Of a stretch of DNA of 64,000 nt, positions 44,048-53,665 are shown one piece after another. Location: contig NZ_VIGD01000010.1 of NCBI RefSeq assembly GCF_006569205.1, positions 54,725 to 118,724 on the forward strand, given 5' to 3'. Each line of letters opens with the position of its first letter. Position 1 is the stretch's first letter. The DNA comes from Ureibacillus terrenus. GTDB lineage: Bacteria; Bacillota; Bacilli; Bacillales_A; Planococcaceae. A program made the translations under genes and the position numbers. Under the pieces are notes generated by a model, which saw only the letters and a list, made by a program, of their open reading frames with translations, searched no databases and was not told the origin of the DNA.

Positions 44048-45508
44048 ATGTTCACAAAGGATTACGAATTGCCTTATAAACGTGTTTGGGGAATGTTGTT
44101 TTTGGGGTGGGTGTTTGCTTATTTTGACCGCACCATTACCGGACCGGTCGTATCTTGGATGATCGCCAATGATGTTGCCTTTTTGGCGGAATCATCCAAC
44201 CCGTATGCGCTTGGTGGATTGCTTGGCAGCTTATTTTTTGCGGGCTATATGCTGACGCAGTTTCCGGGCGGCTATTTCGGCGACCGATACGGCCATCGGA
44301 ATATGGTGATTTTAAGTATATTATGGGCAGGGATTACGACTCTCCTTACAGGCCTTTTTGAAGGATTGTTGGTATTTGTCGCGTTGAGGGTATTAACCGG
44401 ATTAGGGGAAGGGGCATTCTATTCGAATGACCGTTCATTGATTGCCCAGGTGACACCCCCGAAAAAGATTGGCCTCGGTATGGGGATTGTGATGGGCGGA
44501 CTTTCGGTCGGATTGACACTTGGTTTGGCAGGAACGGTTTATTTGATCGAATGGGCAGTACCGTACATGGGGAATAATGCATGGAAGTCCCCGTTCATTA
44601 TTTTGGGGGCGCTTACCATCCTGTTTGGTTTAGGCATGTTTAAAGCAATCCCAAAAAACAGTGATGCCAAATCTAAGCCGGGCGGATTTATTCAATCGGT
44701 CAAAGGCTTGGGAAGCTATTCTTCGATTTTTTTGGTTATCATTATGATCGTCTACATCATAACAGATTTTCTTGGTTTATCCGAAGGGATTATGGCAGCT
44801 ATTTTTACGTTTTTTTCCGTTTTGTTTGTTTTCTATATTTACCGTTCCAAAAAGGAAGTGCGCCCCGTATTAAAAAATCGCAATTTGTTCCTGCTTTATC
44901 TTTCAGCCATTCCAATCATGTGGCATTTGTGGTTCTACAGTTTTTGGTCCATCTCCATCGTGCAGGAATTTGGAGGCGGAACGCTTTTGGCCGCCGCTTT
45001 GGTGGCTTCATTCAACGCGATTGCCGGACTGATCGGTTTTCCGTTGGGCGGTTTGATTTCTGATAAAGTTTCTCACCGGGAAAATGGCCGGCGCAATATT
45101 CTGTTTATTTTAACAGTATTTTTTGCATTATCCGTTTTTCTATTCGCATTCTATTTAATGAGCGGCGCTTCGAATTTAATCGCCATGTCCATCATCTTAT
45201 TTTTTTCAGGCATTTTGTTTTTCGCCGTACAATCGATTCAACATGCTTTTGTTTCGGATTTGGCGCCGGCCGAACATCGGGGCTCCGCATTTGGGTTGTG
45301 GAATTTAATCGCGGAATTTGGCGCTTTGCTCTCTCCGGTTGTATCGGGCGTGTTGCGTGATACAACAAACAGCTGGAGCGCTCCGTTGTTGTTGGACGGA
45401 TTATTGGTTGCGGCAAGCTGTGTTTGCATCATTTTGATCGGGAAAACAGTGCAGAATCAGGAAAACATTGATGAACAGGCAACAGAAGAAATCGGCATGA
45501 CCTCATAA
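44048..45508 (+). CDS. MFS transporter, probable aromatic acid uptake
   Basis: 486 residues with about twelve transmembrane helices. The loop 2-3 motif GGYFGDRYGHRNM and the related GGLISDKVSHRENGRR in the second half are MFS signatures. AGGGGGGATTTGA precedes ATG 44048. Substrate is inferred only from the neighbouring CoA-ester genes. Confidence 0.85.
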   Translation: MFTKDYELPYKRVWGMLFLGWVFAYFDRTITGPVVSWMIANDVAFLAESSNPYALGGLLGSLFFAGYMLTQFPGGYFGDRYGHRNMVILSILWAGITTLLTGLFEGLLVFVALRVLTGLGEGAFYSNDRSLIAQVTPPKKIGLGMGIVMGGLSVGLTLGLAGTVYLIEWAVPYMGNNAWKSPFIILGALTILFGLGMFKAIPKNSDAKSKPGGFIQSVKGLGSYSSIFLVIIMIVYIITDFLGLSEGIMAAIFTFFSVLFVFYIYRSKKEVRPVLKNRNLFLLYLSAIPIMWHLWFYSFWSISIVQEFGGGTLLAAALVASFNAIAGLIGFPLGGLISDKVSHRENGRRNILFILTVFFALSVFLFAFYLMSGASNLIAMSIILFFSGILFFAVQSIQHAFVSDLAPAEHRGSAFGLWNLIAEFGALLSPVVSGVLRDTTNSWSAPLLLDGLLVAASCVCIILIGKTVQNQENIDEQATEEIGMTS

Positions 45509-45633
45509 AATTGCCTTCTTTAAAAATTTGGAAATTAATTTCCTGTCATTTTTGTTTTTTCATAATCGCATTCCTAAATAGTGGCATAAGCATTTTCGCC
45601 GAAGTTGCACAAAATAAGACAACGGAGGTGAAA

Positions 45634-45774
45634 ATGATGAAAAGGAAACATAAAATGAACTTCAATACAGGCGGCGGGAAATATAACAGAAGGAAAAGGG
45701 CGGAAGAAATTGCCCGGGAATTCGACCACCATGTAGCCAATATCAGAAACCGCAAGACGAACGATAAATCCTAG
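45634..45774 (+). CDS. small basic protein of unknown function, 46 aa
   Basis: GGAGGTG lies three bases before ATG 45634 (ATG 45637 is also possible). The product begins MMKRKHKMNFNTGGGKYNRR and has about 40 percent charged residues with no hydrophobic segment. Nucleic-acid binding is possible but unproven. A terminator follows. Confidence 0.6.
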   Translation: MMKRKHKMNFNTGGGKYNRRKRAEEIAREFDHHVANIRNRKTNDKS

Positions 45775-45805
45775 AGCAACCTGAATTTCAGGAAATTTCA
45801 TTGAT

Positions 45806-45852
45806 CCCAATCAGGCGGGGAGGCTGGGCCCTTGCACTGATTGGGTTTTTTG
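45806..45852 (+). terminator. intrinsic terminator
   Basis: Nine-base-pair stem (45806-45814 with 45837-45845) with a GC-rich loop and a T run. Confidence 0.8.
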
Positions 45853-46031
45853 TCTGGTTATCATTTGAATAGTGAAAGATTGAGCAGTTTCGAGTTTGCG
45901 TTAAATTTTGCAAAATATTCAAACATAAATCGACAATTTTGTTGACGGTATTTTTATGAGGACATAGTTAATGGATAATGATTGTGAACAGCAGGAAGAT
46001 ATTTTCATAAAGCATTTTTATGTGCGTAAAA

Positions 46032-46061
46032 TTGCAAAACTATGTTGAATTTTGTTATGCT
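46032..46061 (+). promoter_or_regulatory. candidate promoter of kamA
   Basis: TTGCAA, an 18-base spacer and TATGCT preceded by TG (extended -10), about 105 bases before the chosen start. The rest of 45853-46168 is AT-rich with no gene. Confidence 0.4.
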
Positions 46062-46168
46062 ATACGTAAAATGTGTTTATCTTCTGCAAATCTCGATTTT
46101 TTTCTATTAGTTTCTTGGTTTTTCTGAAGGTGATGTTGACAAAAAAAGATGAGAAGGGTGATGTTCGT

Positions 46169-47278
46169 ATGAAAAAAGTGAAATTCTACACTAATCTCAA
46201 TCAAGTGGAGCAGCTTTCACAAGAAACAAAGGAAACATTGCAGCCGATTACGGACAAATATGTATTCCGCGCGAATGATTACTATCTCAATTTGATAGAT
46301 TGGGAAGATCCGAATGATCCGATCCGCAAAATCATTATACCGAATATAAATGAATTAAACGAATATGGTGATTGGGATGCAAGTGATGAAGCGAAAAACT
46401 ATGTAGTCCCTGGCTGTCAGCATAAGTATACTACTACGGCATTGCTTGTCGTTTCCGAAGTATGCGGTGCATACTGCCGCTTCTGTTTCCGGAAAAGATT
46501 ATTCAATAATGATGTGGAAGAAGTTCAAATCAATCCGCAACCGGGCATTGATTATATCCGCGAACATCCGGAAATCAACAACGTATTGTTGACAGGCGGC
46601 GACTCATTGATGCTGTCGACGAAACGGCTTGAAAATATCATCAGTCAACTCCGTGAAATCGATCATGTAAAAATCATCCGTCTCGGTTCAAAACTTCCTG
46701 TTTTTAATCCAATGCGCATTTACGAAGATGAAAAACTTCTGGAAATGTTCAAAAAATATTCAACACCGGAAAAACGCATTTATTTGATGGCTCACGTCAA
46801 CCACCCTAGAGAAATTACAGAAGAGGCCAGAAAAGCTTTTGAAGCTTTGCATAATGCAGGAGTCATTGTCATGAACCAAACGCCGATTTTAAAAGGAATC
46901 AATGATGACCCGGATGTTCTGGCGGAATTATTGGATAAACTGTCCTGGGCAGGGGTGCATCCTTACTACTTCTTTATTAACCGCCCTGTGGCAGGCAACT
47001 ATGATTTCGTTCTGCCTTTAAAAGATGTATATGAAATTGTGGAGGCTGCCAAAGCAAAAACTTCAGGTTTAGGAAAACGTGTACGGCTTGCGATGAGCCA
47101 CAAAACAGGAAAAATTGAAATTTTGGCAATCAAAGATGGAAAAGCATATTTGAAATATCACCAGGCGAAATACGGAAACTATGGCGAATTTATGGTGCTA
47201 GATTGCCCGGATGATGCAGCTTGGTTTGATGACTTGATCGGATATGAGGAGTATGTGAAAGAAACGGTTGAAGTTTAA
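46169..47278 (+). CDS. kamA: KamA-family radical SAM aminomutase
   Basis: 369 residues. The radical SAM cluster is CGAYCRFCFRKR (about residues 103-114); NVLLTGGDSLMLS and the late Lys/Asp-rich PLP region (HKTGKIEI) match the lysine 2,3-aminomutase family. It is shorter than clostridial KamA (416 residues), so a related aminomutase is possible. ATG 46169 follows GAAGGGTGATG; in-frame ATGs at 46073 and 46133 add a hydrophobic tail unlike the family. The saccharopine-dehydrogenase-like gene is 10 kb away, so a lysine link is only speculative. Confidence 0.85.
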   Translation: MKKVKFYTNLNQVEQLSQETKETLQPITDKYVFRANDYYLNLIDWEDPNDPIRKIIIPNINELNEYGDWDASDEAKNYVVPGCQHKYTTTALLVVSEVCGAYCRFCFRKRLFNNDVEEVQINPQPGIDYIREHPEINNVLLTGGDSLMLSTKRLENIISQLREIDHVKIIRLGSKLPVFNPMRIYEDEKLLEMFKKYSTPEKRIYLMAHVNHPREITEEARKAFEALHNAGVIVMNQTPILKGINDDPDVLAELLDKLSWAGVHPYYFFINRPVAGNYDFVLPLKDVYEIVEAAKAKTSGLGKRVRLAMSHKTGKIEILAIKDGKAYLKYHQAKYGNYGEFMVLDCPDDAAWFDDLIGYEEYVKETVEV

Positions 47279-48087
47279 TCAAAAACTTTATGCTTCAGGA
47301 CAGGCAATGAATAATGGGCATCAAAATAATGAAATGAAATTTTCTTCCGTGGAATGTTATTGGAAGAATGCAAAATTTTCTAATTAAGTCGGAAGTCTGA
47401 AAGTTTATGACTAAAAAATCATCAATTTTGTTTACAGTCTTTCTTTTATTGCAAAATTAATAGATAATTATAACTAGTAGTGTAAAGAATATGATTTCAG
47501 CAAACAAAATTCGTGACTTATATAGTCATTAATGCCTATTATGTGACAATGTTTTCCATTTCAAACTAATTCGTATTCGCCAAATTCGATTCAATCTTCA
47601 TTGAGGGACAAATCATTGTTTGTCCCTCGTCGTCCTTGCATATATCGAATCCAAACCACGTTTGCTGAAAGAAGTATTCTTTACCTATTTTTATGCCGAG
47701 AAACATGAAATCTGATTTCATCCAAGAATAAAATGGAGGGTGTCCGGAAAGCCGAAAACTTTCTGGATGCCCTTAATTTTTCATGGAATGATATAAATGT
47801 CCTTCTTCCTAAATCGGTTCCTCTTTTACTTCCGATGTCTAAAACAAAATCATCCGGCTTTAATAGAAAGCCTTTGATCCCGATTTTTCTACAATACCTT
47901 TCTCCTTTCTGATTCCTCCATTAAGAGAAATTCGTCCTGAAATTGGGCAAATCAGAAATTTGCTTCAAGTTCAATCATTCTTAAGTGTAAAGAAAAGCGG
48001 ATTTGCAATACTAATTCATAAAAGGAAATCAAAAGAAAACATTTCCCAAACAGCATAAACTTGTAAACCTTTGGAAAAGGATGTTGC
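47279..48087. other. 809-base region without a gene
   Basis: No supported gene on either strand. It holds a ten-base-pair hairpin (47603-47612 with 47619-47628) with no T tail and a terminator-like hairpin at 47737-47781. The minus strand has an open stretch of about 65 codons between roughly 47690 and 47900 without a start codon or ribosome binding site, possibly a gene remnant. Confidence 0.5.
47737..47781 (+). terminator. terminator-like hairpin inside a gene-free region
   Basis: Fifteen-base-pair stem with three G-U pairs (47737-47751 with 47759-47773), seven-base loop, then TAATTTTT. No plus-strand gene precedes it closely. Confidence 0.55.
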
Positions 48088-48591
48088 ATGGTGATAAGAA
48101 AAACGATTTGGCTAATGGTTACCTTGATTCTCTTTCTCCTTTTTTTCGTGTCAGGTTATTTGTATCATTTATTTGCTCCAGGGATGGAAATTCGTACGGT
48201 CATCACGCCTATTGATAAGGAAACATACCAATCCCTTGAAAGCGTGGAATATGCGGAGCATCCCGAACAAAAAAATTTCCGGAAATTGACCTTCACTTTT
48301 ACACTTAAATATTCGGACAAGATGAAAGACATTAAAGCGGAAATGAGCGAACCATTGAAAAACTTATTGACCTATGATGTTTATTGGACAGGGGAAAGTT
48401 TTGCATTTGACGATGAGAAACGCAATAAGTTTATTGTGCAGGAAGACATCGTTCTTTATATGGGGGAAGTTTCTGAAGAAGATCTCGTTAAATTATTGGA
48501 CGACGGCGTTTTTATTGTGGCTTGGATGGAAGATGGCAAAGAAAAAAGGAAAGAATTCAATCTTGGTGAAACGGTCTTATTTATCCAATAA
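48088..48591 (+). CDS. membrane-anchored protein of unknown function
   Basis: 167 residues: one N-terminal transmembrane anchor (about 8-30) followed by an extracytoplasmic domain rich in beta-strand-like and acidic segments (KLTFTFTLKYSDKMKDIKAE). Family not recognised. AAGGATGTTGC precedes ATG 48088. The next gene encodes a protein of similar design, and the two may act at the same membrane site. Confidence 0.65.
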   Translation: MVIRKTIWLMVTLILFLLFFVSGYLYHLFAPGMEIRTVITPIDKETYQSLESVEYAEHPEQKNFRKLTFTFTLKYSDKMKDIKAEMSEPLKNLLTYDVYWTGESFAFDDEKRNKFIVQEDIVLYMGEVSEEDLVKLLDDGVFIVAWMEDGKEKRKEFNLGETVLFIQ

Positions 48592-48732
48592 AATGTAGGA
48601 AATCCAATAGAAAGGTAATAATCAGTTTTCACAGAGTTTTAACTTTTCCGTTCTACAATTTTGCAATGGGGTAGTATAAACTAAAAGAGGTATTCATTGA
48701 TATTGAAAATTATTGTTTAAAGGATGATGGCG

Positions 48733-49185
48733 TTGAAAAAGTTACTACTTGCTGCACTTATATTCGTTTTATTGTTCGGCGGTTTTTTTATCTATTTGAA
48801 AGCGGTACCGCCACTGCTTACGGGAACAATCGTTAAGAGCGAAGATGGCCAAACGGTAGTTATCGCTTTAGGAAACAAAGGTTTTAGGGATTTGAAAGTG
48901 ACGGGTGTTAAAGTCAATAATTATGCGGATCCCGCTGATTTGAAAATGCAGGTCGGCCAATCTTCGGAAGATTTGGTGGCAACGTTTGAAGAGGATCCGG
49001 GAGACGGGAAAAGCATCGAATTTAAAAATGTTGAGGACGTATCCATCCCTAAAGGGACAAATCCAGAAGAACGGCAGGAAAAGGTTTATGGGCTCACTGT
49101 AAACCATCAGGAACCGATTCATAATGTGCATATCAAATACCGCTATTTTGGCATTTTGTTTAACGATACAATCATATTGGATTAA
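48733..49185 (+). CDS. membrane-anchored protein of unknown function
   Basis: 150 residues: KKLLLAALIFVLLFGGFFIY anchor, then an external domain with VVIALGNKGFRDLKVTGVKV and RYFGILFNDTIILD. AAAGGA lies eight bases before TTG 48733; ATG 48724 and ATG 48727 are alternative starts in the same frame. Family not recognised. Confidence 0.65.
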   Translation: MKKLLLAALIFVLLFGGFFIYLKAVPPLLTGTIVKSEDGQTVVIALGNKGFRDLKVTGVKVNNYADPADLKMQVGQSSEDLVATFEEDPGDGKSIEFKNVEDVSIPKGTNPEERQEKVYGLTVNHQEPIHNVHIKYRYFGILFNDTIILD

Positions 49186-49189
49186 AAAT

Positions 49190-49216
49190 CAAGGTCGTCT
49201 ATATTAGACGACCTTG
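49190..49216. terminator. bidirectional terminator
   Basis: Twelve-base-pair perfect stem (49190-49201 with 49205-49216), three-base loop, between convergent genes. Confidence 0.85.
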
Positions 49217-49966
49217 TTATTTCCAGTTTTTATGTAAAAATGCTTTTGTCCGTTCATGCTGCGGATGTAGGAAGAATTGTTCCGGTTCGTTTTCTTCGAT
49301 AATTTCTCCTCCGTCCATAAAAATGACGCGATTTGCCACTTCTCTTGCAAAGCCCATTTCGTGAGTGACGACGATCATCGTCATATGTTCCTCGGCCAAA
49401 TCCTTCATGACCTTCAACACTTCCCCGGTCAATTCCGGATCAAGAGCTGAAGTGGGTTCATCGAAAAGCAATATTTCCGGATTTAGCATCAGGGCACGCG
49501 CAATGGCCACCCTCTGTTTTTGTCCGCCTGAAAGATTGTTCGGATAAGCGTCCGCTTTATCGGATAATCCGACTTTACGAAGCAAATCATAACAGCGTTT
49601 TTCAATCTCTCCCAATGATTCCGTTTTTCTAAGTTTGGGAGCCAGCATAAGATTTTCCTTCACTGTCAAATGGGGGAATAAGTTGAATTGCTGGAATACC
49701 ATTCCCATTTTTCCGGTGATTTTACGAATCTCCGTTTGTTTAGCATATTGACCGTCTTTAACCAGATATTCACCGTCGATACAAATACTGCCATCATCAA
49801 TTTCTTCCAAATGAATTAAACTCCGAAGCAGCGTACTTTTTCCTGAACCTGAAGGTCCGATAATGGCGATCACTTCTTTTCGATCGACGGAAAAGGTAAT
49901 GGATTTTAACACTTCCTGATTTCCAAAGGATTTTTTTAAGTTTGAAACTTCAATGAGTGCCATCAT
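49217..49966 (-). CDS. polar amino-acid ABC transporter ATP-binding protein
   Basis: 249 residues. Walker [10 protein letters not shown] (about 38-46), Q-loop QQFN, signature [15 protein letters not shown], Walker [16 protein letters not shown] and H-loop VVTHEMGF: the GlnQ/TcyC type. ATG 49966 follows AGAGGTG. Last gene of a three-gene uptake operon; the substrate cannot be told from sequence. Confidence 0.93.
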   Translation of the reverse strand: MMALIEVSNLKKSFGNQEVLKSITFSVDRKEVIAIIGPSGSGKSTLLRSLIHLEEIDDGSICIDGEYLVKDGQYAKQTEIRKITGKMGMVFQQFNLFPHLTVKENLMLAPKLRKTESLGEIEKRCYDLLRKVGLSDKADAYPNNLSGGQKQRVAIARALMLNPEILLFDEPTSALDPELTGEVLKVMKDLAEEHMTMIVVTHEMGFAREVANRVIFMDGGEIIEENEPEQFFLHPQHERTKAFLHKNWK

Positions 49967-49974
49967 TTTCACCT

Positions 49975-50631
49975 CTATTCGTATTTATACCGACGTTCCA
50001 GCCACTTGAAAAAGACGGTCAGGATAAGCGTCATGGCAAGATAAATAACACCTGCAATGAAATAAGGAACAATAGTAAATTCCCTGTTTACCGCAGTTTG
50101 GGCGAAATGCAGCAATTCAGGGACTGCCACTGCATAGAGCAATGCAGTATCCTTCACAAGGGTAATGGATTCATTGGCCACGGCAGGCAAAGCCACCCGG
50201 AACATTTGGGGCAGGATGACGCGTGTCGTCGTTTGCCATTTTGTCAGGCCGAGCACTTTTGCCGCTTCATATTGCCCCTTATCGATGGAAAGGAGTCCTC
50301 CGCGAAAAATTTCTGCGAAATAGGCGGCATAGTTTAACACAAACCCGATGCATGCGGCAACGAACCGGTCAAACACCAAATATTCCCCTACCACCGGAAT
50401 CATCGGCAGTCCGAAACAGATCAACAACAATTGCAGGAGCAAAGGGGTGCCGCGCATGACCGTTATATAAAGTTGCGCAAGCCATGATAGAGGTTTAAAA
50501 CGGCTTTTTACCGCTAGCGTCAACAAAAATCCCAATGGTATGGACAGAAGTATGACGATGAAGAAGAGCAATACAGTCATCTGCGCCCCTTCTATCATCG
50601 GCCAAATAATCCGATTCCAATAATCAACCAT
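49975..50631 (-). CDS. polar amino-acid ABC transporter permease
   Basis: 218 residues with about five transmembrane helices and the HisM/GlnP region [19 protein letters not shown] plus the EAA loop [23 protein letters not shown] 50631 has GGGAGG upstream. Nine bases separate its end from the ATPase gene start. Confidence 0.93.
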   Translation of the reverse strand: MVDYWNRIIWPMIEGAQMTVLLFFIVILLSIPLGFLLTLAVKSRFKPLSWLAQLYITVMRGTPLLLQLLLICFGLPMIPVVGEYLVFDRFVAACIGFVLNYAAYFAEIFRGGLLSIDKGQYEAAKVLGLTKWQTTTRVILPQMFRVALPAVANESITLVKDTALLYAVAVPELLHFAQTAVNREFTIVPYFIAGVIYLAMTLILTVFFKWLERRYKYE

Positions 50632-50643
50632 GATGTTTCCTCC

Positions 50644-50682
50644 CAAAAAATAAGAGTTCCATCTTAATTAGGAACTCTTATC
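50644..50682 (-). terminator. intercistronic terminator in the amino-acid ABC operon
   Basis: Stem 50653-50660 with 50671-50678 and flanking complement, followed on the minus strand by a T run. It lies between the binding-protein gene and the permease gene and would give more binding protein than membrane parts. Confidence 0.75.
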
Positions 50683-50712
50683 AAAATGATGGAATTATAT
50701 ACAATCACAAAA

Positions 50713-51513
50713 TTATTTTAATACCCGGTCTTCACCGAACCATTTTTTAGAAATTTCAGCCGCAGTACCGTCTTCATTCATCTCATCCAAAGCAGCCTGC
50801 AATTTTTCCAGCAATTCCTCGTTCCCTTTTTTCACGCCGACCCCATATAATTCAGGGGCAAGTTCTTCATCCAAAATTTTAAATGTATCCGGTTCCTGCG
50901 TCATGTAATATTCAATGACCACTTTGTCAATGACGACCGCATCAACACGGCCATTTTTTAAATCTTGCAGAGCAAGCACATTGTCTTTGTACTCGTTCAG
51001 CTTCACCTTTTTGCTGATAGGATGTTCATTTAACGCATCCAAAGCGGAAGATAACGACTGAACGCCCACTTGTTTGCCTGCAAGTTCATCGAGTTTTGCA
51101 ATCGGTGAATCAGCCAATGTTACAACAACTTGTGCGTTTTCCAAGTAAGGTTTTGTAAATAAAACTTTTTTCTTGCGTTCATCTGTAATTGTGTAACCGT
51201 TCCAAATCAAGTCGATGCGTCCGCTTGACAGTTCGCTTTCTTTCGTCGTCCAATCAATCGGCTGGAATTCCACTTCGACGCCCATTTTTTCAGCTGCGGC
51301 ACGGGCCATGTCAATATCAAATCCTACGATTTCGTTATTTTCATCGCGGAATCCCATTGGTGCAAATTTATCGTCAATCCCGATGATCAATTTTTCTTTT
51401 TCGTTTGCTTCATCTTTTGAACCGTCCGCATCTTCTTTAGAGGACGAACCGCAAGCGGCAAGCATCATCATGGCCAAGGCCAGCACAAAAAACAATATAA
51501 AATTACGCTTCAT
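50713..51513 (-). CDS. amino-acid ABC transporter substrate-binding lipoprotein
   Basis: 266 residues. Signal peptide with lipobox MLAACGSSS (Cys at about residue 21), then an SBP_bac_3 domain: FAPMGFRDENNEIVGFDIDMA, GRIDLIWNGYTITDERKK, GVQSLSSALDAL and VDAVVIDKVVIEYYM. Anchored outside the membrane. GAGGAG precedes ATG 51513. Delivers a polar amino acid to the permease and ATPase encoded downstream. Confidence 0.93.
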   Translation of the reverse strand: MKRNFILFFVLALAMMMLAACGSSSKEDADGSKDEANEKEKLIIGIDDKFAPMGFRDENNEIVGFDIDMARAAAEKMGVEVEFQPIDWTTKESELSSGRIDLIWNGYTITDERKKKVLFTKPYLENAQVVVTLADSPIAKLDELAGKQVGVQSLSSALDALNEHPISKKVKLNEYKDNVLALQDLKNGRVDAVVIDKVVIEYYMTQEPDTFKILDEELAPELYGVGVKKGNEELLEKLQAALDEMNEDGTAAEISKKWFGEDRVLK

Positions 51514-51851
51514 GTGATAAACGCTCCTCTTATCAATAATCTAATTCTTTAGCAAACTAAAGCGCATTAGCAAAAAAATGCAACACGAAATATGTTCCTG
51601 ACAGATTTCGTGTACATACATGATGAAATACTAATACAAACCTTTAGTTTTCTAATACCTTCGAATTATATAGTAACCGTCATGATAGGCGTATGTCTAG
51701 TTAAAAAATTTTACAAACTATTAAAATACAATTAAAAATTTTCAAATATGATTCAATTTTCTGCATTAGGCATGTTCCAAAAGTGATTCCAAAAACTTAC
51801 CGGAAAAAGTACAATGATTATATTCAGGAGATTTAAGAAAGGGATGAAGAA
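51514..51851. other. 338-base divergent regulatory region
   Basis: Between the ABC operon (minus) and a GNAT gene (plus). Contains an inverted repeat with nine-base arms (51583-51591 and 51605-51613) that on the minus strand is followed by a T7 stretch, resembling a leader terminator, and two nearby copies of an 8-base GCTAA-containing repeat. No gene seen. Confidence 0.5.
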
Positions 51852-52289
51852 ATGATTGAAGCCGTTCGTGTGGAAACTGAAGACCAATTGGAAAAAGCTT
51901 TAGCCATTCGCAAGGAAGTCTTTGTTCAGGAACAGGGGGTGCCGGAGGATCGCGAAATGGATGAATATGACCGGATTGGCGCTCCATGCAGGCATGTTTT
52001 GATCCTTGCCGATGAAAAAGCGGTCGGTACCGGCAGAATCCGATTTGTTGAAGGGGCAGGCAAGTTGGAGAGAATTGCTGTGTTAAAACCTTACCGCCAA
52101 ATGGGAATCGGCAAGGTGATTGTGCAGGAATTGGAAAAGATTGCGAAGGAAGAGGGATGCTCAAAGGTAAAATTGCATTCCCAGACCCATGCCAATCCCT
52201 TTTATGAGAAATTGGGTTATCAAATAAATTCGGAGGTCTTTTTTGAAGAAGGGATTCCCCACAATTTGATGGTGAAGACGTTGGATTGA
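51852..52289 (+). CDS. GNAT family N-acetyltransferase (YjcF-like)
   Basis: 145 residues. N-terminal part IRKEVFVQEQGVPEDREMDEYD matches the YjcF/ElaA group; acetyl-CoA loop is PYRQMGIGKVIVQEL, then LHSQTHANPFYEKLGY. AAAGGGATGAAGAA precedes ATG 51852. Acceptor substrate unknown. Confidence 0.87.
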   Translation: MIEAVRVETEDQLEKALAIRKEVFVQEQGVPEDREMDEYDRIGAPCRHVLILADEKAVGTGRIRFVEGAGKLERIAVLKPYRQMGIGKVIVQELEKIAKEEGCSKVKLHSQTHANPFYEKLGYQINSEVFFEEGIPHNLMVKTLD

Positions 52290-52415
52290 AGGATGATTCC
52301 TTGACCGGGTGCGGGAATTGGCTGATGAGCGTAATTCACGATGGCATTGTGCCTTGATTTGGAGGAATGCTTTTCATTATTTTGGAGAATAATGTCACTT
52401 AAGGTGAATGATGTT

Positions 52416-52661
52416 ATGGCACAATGTCCGCTATGCAACTCTTTATATGAGATTGAGGTTTATTGTCCAAATTGCAAGAATAAATTGGAGGATTCCGGGA
52501 AGGTTTCGGATTATTTAGATCCATACGGTCACTACAATGATGAAGAAACGGTGAAAATGGGCGATGGATATCCGAATACTGCAAAAGATCAAATCTGCCC
52601 TCATTTGATGGTCTGCCGTGAGTGCAGCTATGATGAGGTACGATTCATCCGGGAAATATGA
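52416..52661 (+). CDS. zinc-ribbon-like small protein, 81 aa
   Basis: Product begins MAQCPLCNSLYEIEVYCPNC with CxxC pairs at residues 4-7 and 17-20, and another Cys set (CPH, CREC) near the C-terminus. ATG 52416 has AAGGTG nine bases upstream; ATG 52392 is a less likely start. Its end overlaps the frame leading into the metallo-beta-lactamase gene. Function unknown. Confidence 0.65.
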   Translation: MAQCPLCNSLYEIEVYCPNCKNKLEDSGKVSDYLDPYGHYNDEETVKMGDGYPNTAKDQICPHLMVCRECSYDEVRFIREI

Positions 52662-52701
52662 TGCCGGGGGAAAAATGAAAAAGGAAATCGGGGGTGTATG
52701 G

Positions 52702-53535
52702 ATGTTTCTTCAACAGAGTTTTTTTGAAAGTGAACATGGGGATGTAAAATTGTTTGAAGGGAAAAATGTATTTTCCCAAGTCAAGCTAAATGTTTATTCC
52801 TTTTATCAGGACGGAATTCTCATAGATTGCGGCGCCCACTCCATGAAAAAAGCGTTCATAAATTTTTTTGACCGCCTATCCATCGATCGGGTCGTCATCA
52901 CCCATGCACATGAGGATCACGATGGTTGCGCCAAATATTTAAGCGAGCGGGGCATTCCGGTTTATTTGCATCCGATGTCGATCGAAAAAAGCAGAAAAAG
53001 GGCTGATTATTTGCTGTATCGCAAATTTTTCTGGGGCATCCGGCCTCCGTATCATGCCATTCCCCACGAAGAAACTTTTCAATCCCGCAAGTATAGATGG
53101 CGCATAATTGAAACACCGGGTCATGCGGTGGATCACGTAGCGTTTTTAAATGAATCGACGGGACAACTATTTTCCGGCGACTTATTTGTGACGCCGCGCA
53201 CGAAATTGATTATGCGCACCGAGAACATCCCTCAAATCATCCAATCCATCGAGAAACTATTGCGGCTCGACTTCGGCGAAATGTTTTGCAGCCATGCGGG
53301 ATATATCAAAGACGGGAAGCAGGCGTTACGAAACAAACTGGACTATCTATATGAATTGACGGATAAAGTGCGGAGTTTGGCCCGGGAAGGCTGCTCCATC
53401 GAGGAAATTCAACGGCAATTGTTCCCCCGGAAATATCAAATATCCGTTGTATCCAGAGGGGAATGGGATTCGAAACATATTATTACCTCTATTTTGTCCG
53501 GCAGCCATTTAGTAAATTCCAGTGCAAAACAATGA
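52702..53535 (+). CDS. metallo-beta-lactamase fold hydrolase
   Basis: 277 residues from ATG 52702 (GGGGG seven bases upstream); ATG 52675 is an alternative. Metal motifs: VVITHAHEDHDGC (HxHxDH), ETPGHAVDH, FSGDLFV and CSHAGY. These are features of the glyoxalase II-like branch. C-terminal helical extension (YELTDKVRSLAREGCSIEEI). Substrate unknown. A hairpin terminator follows. Confidence 0.85.
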   Translation: MFLQQSFFESEHGDVKLFEGKNVFSQVKLNVYSFYQDGILIDCGAHSMKKAFINFFDRLSIDRVVITHAHEDHDGCAKYLSERGIPVYLHPMSIEKSRKRADYLLYRKFFWGIRPPYHAIPHEETFQSRKYRWRIIETPGHAVDHVAFLNESTGQLFSGDLFVTPRTKLIMRTENIPQIIQSIEKLLRLDFGEMFCSHAGYIKDGKQALRNKLDYLYELTDKVRSLAREGCSIEEIQRQLFPRKYQISVVSRGEWDSKHIITSILSGSHLVNSSAKQ

Positions 53536-53553
53536 AAGTTTTTAATGATGACG

Positions 53554-53576
53554 GTCACCGGCAGTGGTGGCTTTTT
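53554..53576 (+). terminator. intrinsic terminator
   Basis: Six-base-pair stem (53554-53559 with 53566-53571) with T tail after the metallo-hydrolase gene. Confidence 0.6.
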
Positions 53577-53665
53577 CTTATTTTAGAACCTTTCTGAAAT
53601 AATTTGAAACAAAAAAAGGGGCATTTTCGTAAATATGGGAAAAGATATGGAAAGCGGGGAAGCAT

